This document shows positions 6,326 through 7,407 of a stretch of DNA of 7,407 bases, piece after piece. The notes below the pieces were generated by a model. That model saw only the letters and a list, made by a program, of their open reading frames with translations, was not told the origin of the DNA and did not search any database. Numbering within the stretch: the first letter of the stretch is position 1; the number at the start of each line of letters is the position of its first letter. The stretch spans positions 1 to 7,407 of the forward strand of contig CAKQKH010000033.1 in assembly GCA_934248075.1 (NCBI GenBank), read 5' to 3'. The DNA is from an uncultured Alphaproteobacteria bacterium. GTDB taxonomy: Bacteria > Pseudomonadota > Alphaproteobacteria > RF32 > CAG-239. Both the position numbers and the translations under genes were made by a program.

Positions 6326-6424
6326 GTCATTGCGAGTGTGAACGTTAGTGAACCGAAGCAATCCATATTGTTTCTTGATAAAAATGGATTGCTTCTCACG
6401 GCTAAGCGCCGTTCGCGCAATGAC
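6326..6424. repeat. 99-bp palindrome with GTCATTGCG ends
   Basis: Two 41-base arms (6326-6366 and 6384-6424) surround a 17-base loop. The outer 9 bases (GTCATTGCG/CGCAATGAC) and the inner 12 bases (GAAGCAATCCAT/ATGGATTGCTTC) pair perfectly, with a less conserved middle. From memory, this CATTGCGAG...AAGCAATCC pattern is a widely scattered intergenic repeat in several bacterial genomes, including alphaproteobacteria; I have not checked it. It is distinct from the palindromes at 361 and 2894. Confidence 0.8.
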
Positions 6425-6445
6425 ATCGGCTATTATTCTTACTGG

Positions 6446-6465
6446 ATTCTGGCTTTCGCCAGAAT
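6446..6465. repeat. Perfect 8-bp hairpin next to the 99-bp palindrome
   Basis: ATTCTGGC (6446-6453) pairs with GCCAGAAT (6458-6465) around a TTTC loop, inside ACTGGATTCTGG...AGAATGACA. The same ACTGGATTC start occurs at 6181-6189, just before the third GC-hairpin module, so this is another repeat fragment. There is no T-run after it, so it is not a terminator. Confidence 0.6.
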
Positions 6466-6511
6466 GACAGTATTGTGGTTGAAATCTGGCACAATCAGAC
6501 TCCTGCCCATC

Positions 6512-6653
6512 GACGGGGGAGGCTGGGTGGGGGTGGCAAAGACTCTGCTATAAAAAAGCTCGGAAGACCGCTTGACCTCGGGCGAGAATACTCGCCTCTC
6601 GGAGCGGTGACAGTTTTTATTCTATCTCACCCCCATCTAAATCTTCCCCCGTC
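6512..6653. repeat. Inverted repeat with G/C-rich arms, MITE-like
   Basis: The left arm 6512-6538 (GACGGGGGAGG...GGGTGGGGGTGG) is matched in inverted orientation by 6625-6653 (CACCCCCATCT...CCCCCGTC), with a 2-base gap. The right side forms its own hairpin, CTTCCCCC (6643-6650) with GGGGGAAG (6658-6665). Between the arms, GGCGAG (6581-6586) and CTCGCC (6591-6596) form another stem, with ACCGCT/AGCGGT outside it. There is no ORF with coding character inside. This could be one small non-autonomous element or two independent copies of a common C-rich repeat in opposite directions. Confidence 0.55.
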
Positions 6654-6712
6654 AAAAGGGGGAAGACTTATAAGGCAATATCTCTTTCCTTCCCCTTGAC
6701 GGGGCGCGAGGA

Positions 6713-6742
6713 TAAAAACAGCCAATGCTCTGGCTGTTTTTA
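6713..6742. terminator. Bidirectional Rho-independent terminator-like hairpin
   Basis: TAAAAACAGCCA (6713-6724) and TGGCTGTTTTTA (6731-6742) form a perfect 12-bp stem with a 6-base loop. The GC part (CAGCCA/TGGCTG) is followed by five T on both strands, the pattern of an intrinsic terminator that works in both directions. It fits the convergent layout: the flagellin gene ends about 150 bases away on the minus strand, and the tol cluster ends over 600 bases away on the plus strand. Confidence 0.65.
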
Positions 6743-6894
6743 CCACAAGCGACGTAAGTTTACTTGTTGAGCCAGTGCAGCGCGTAAGCAAACGCAGCGA
6801 AACTAGTAAACAAGTGACCGACACGCGGTTGGTGAGCCATCAAAGGCGAACCTACCAAGTTAGAGGATTAAGGTAGGGGTGAGGAAATAGCAAA

Positions 6895-7407
6895 TTAGAA
6901 AAGCTTCAACACAGCCTGCGCCGCCTGGCTGGCTAAAGAAAGGGAGTTGATAGCCAGTTGTTGTCTGGTTTGCAAAGAAAGCATATTGGCGGATTCTTCG
7001 TTCATGTCAGCTAGGGTCAACTTATCCGCGCCCTCGGTCAGAATATTTATCAAATTCTCGGTGAATTCCTGCCGATTGGTAATAATACTGTAATTATTCC
7101 CTAACTCTGCGGTAAAGGCGCGGATACTTTTCAAGGCGCCGGCAATTTCTTTGAGGCTTTGAGCAATACCGCTTTGATTACTCCAATCAACCGTATTCAG
7201 ACCCAACGCGCCGGCCGACATATCCTTGCCGGACACATCCAAATCGGCGTTGCCTTTTTCATTAAAACGGACGTTCAGTTTTTCATTCTTGAGTAAATTT
7301 ACACCTTTGTATGATGAATCCTTAACCAGAGTATTATATTGGTGCAAAATATCAGTGTATTGCTCACCGCCTTCTTCCGCTTCATTTTTATAATCATATC
7401 CCATACT
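6895..7407 (-). CDS. fliC: Flagellin, C-terminal part (5' end outside the window)
   Basis: This is the flagellar filament subunit, exported by the flagellar type III apparatus. The frame is open to the window edge at 7407, so only about the last 170 residues are seen and an internal Met at 7404 is not the start. The first part contains YNTLVKDSSYKGVNLL, a stretch seen before the C-terminal domain of Azospirillum/Rhodospirillum-like flagellins. The end is the conserved D1-D0 helix region: NYSIITNRQEFTENLI, then ADKLTLADMNEESANMLSLQ, then TRQQLAINSLSLASQAAQ, ending AVLKLF. The stop is at 6895-6897. It is convergent with the tol cluster and shares the terminator-like hairpin at 6713-6742. It shows that the organism encodes at least part of a flagellum. 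The family call is firm; the choice of symbol among flagellin paralogues is not. Confidence 0.93.
   Translation of the reverse strand, partial: SMGYDYKNEAEEGGEQYTDILHQYNTLVKDSSYKGVNLLKNEKLNVRFNEKGNADLDVSGKDMSAGALGLNTVDWSNQSGIAQSLKEIAGALKSIRAFTAELGNNYSIITNRQEFTENLINILTEGADKLTLADMNEESANMLSLQTRQQLAINSLSLASQAAQAVLKLF

Larger units (their letters stand above)
6090..6894. other. Gene-free spacer made of several repeat fragments
   Basis: These 805 bases separate the tol cluster from the convergent flagellin gene. No ORF in it looks coding: those that exist (for example 6209-6553 and 6475-6699) run through inverted repeats and have no recognisable motif. From left to right it holds AT-rich DNA (6090-6180), the enlarged third copy of the GC-hairpin module (6194-6301), a 99-bp palindrome (6326-6424) and a small perfect hairpin (6446-6465). 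A pair of G/C-rich inverted arms (6512-6653), the fragment TCCCCTTGACGGGG (6691-6704) and a terminator-like hairpin (6713-6742) follow. In 6743-6894 I see only minor structure: CCTACC/GGTAGG (6851-6856 and 6872-6877), next to a diverged copy of the G-rich arm. Confidence 0.75.

Noticed and set aside
6209..6553. 114-codon ORF in the spacer after the membrane protein
   Set aside because: It crosses the third GC-hairpin module, the 99-bp palindrome and a G-rich arm; inverted repeats rich in GC give open frames by chance, and the translation resembles no protein.

Overview
The window reads as ordinary chromosomal core sequence from an alphaproteobacterium with moderate to slightly AT-rich base composition. 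Three things support this. The order ruvC-ruvA-ruvB-ybgC-tolQ-tolR-tolA is a classic proteobacterial and alphaproteobacterial arrangement. The TolA C-terminal domain has the alphaproteobacterial style. The flagellin C-terminus at the right edge resembles Azospirillum/Rhodospirillum-type flagellins. Many short palindromic repeats between genes recall the repeat-rich genomes of some host-associated alphaproteobacteria. That lineage placement is inference; no species can be named from the sequence alone.

Layout: (1) 1-2424 holds the 3' part of ruvC, then ruvA and ruvB, the Holliday-junction resolvase and branch-migration motor. (2) 2434-2880 is ybgC, a hotdog-fold acyl-CoA thioesterase. (3) 3206-5349 is tolQ-tolR-tolA, the proton-motive-force-driven inner-membrane part of the Tol-Pal envelope machine. 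(4) 5358-6089 is an unrecognised six-helix membrane protein in the position where tolB would be expected. (5) 6090-6894 has no genes and is a mosaic of inverted repeats ending in a bidirectional terminator-like hairpin. (6) 6895-7407, on the minus strand, is the C-terminal part of a flagellin whose 5' end lies outside the window. ruvA-ruvB-ybgC and tolQ-tolR-tolA-membrane protein are tightly packed (gaps of 2-9 bases) and look like two transcription units, or one unit interrupted by repeat-filled spacers.

The most interesting structure is in the spacers. A family of imperfect palindromes of about 126 bp, with about 60-base arms meeting at a TGTAC/GTACA centre, occurs twice: at 361-487 and at 2894-3019. 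The first copy overlaps the end of ruvC and appears to supply its last 24 codons and stop codon, much as Rickettsia palindromic elements enter reading frames. Each palindrome is followed by a second repeat of about 68 bp with a GC-rich hairpin (525-593 and 3019-3086). A third, enlarged copy of that module sits at 6194-6301. I found no undescribed defence, secretion or biosynthetic system; the repeat family and the membrane protein after tolA are the items worth following.
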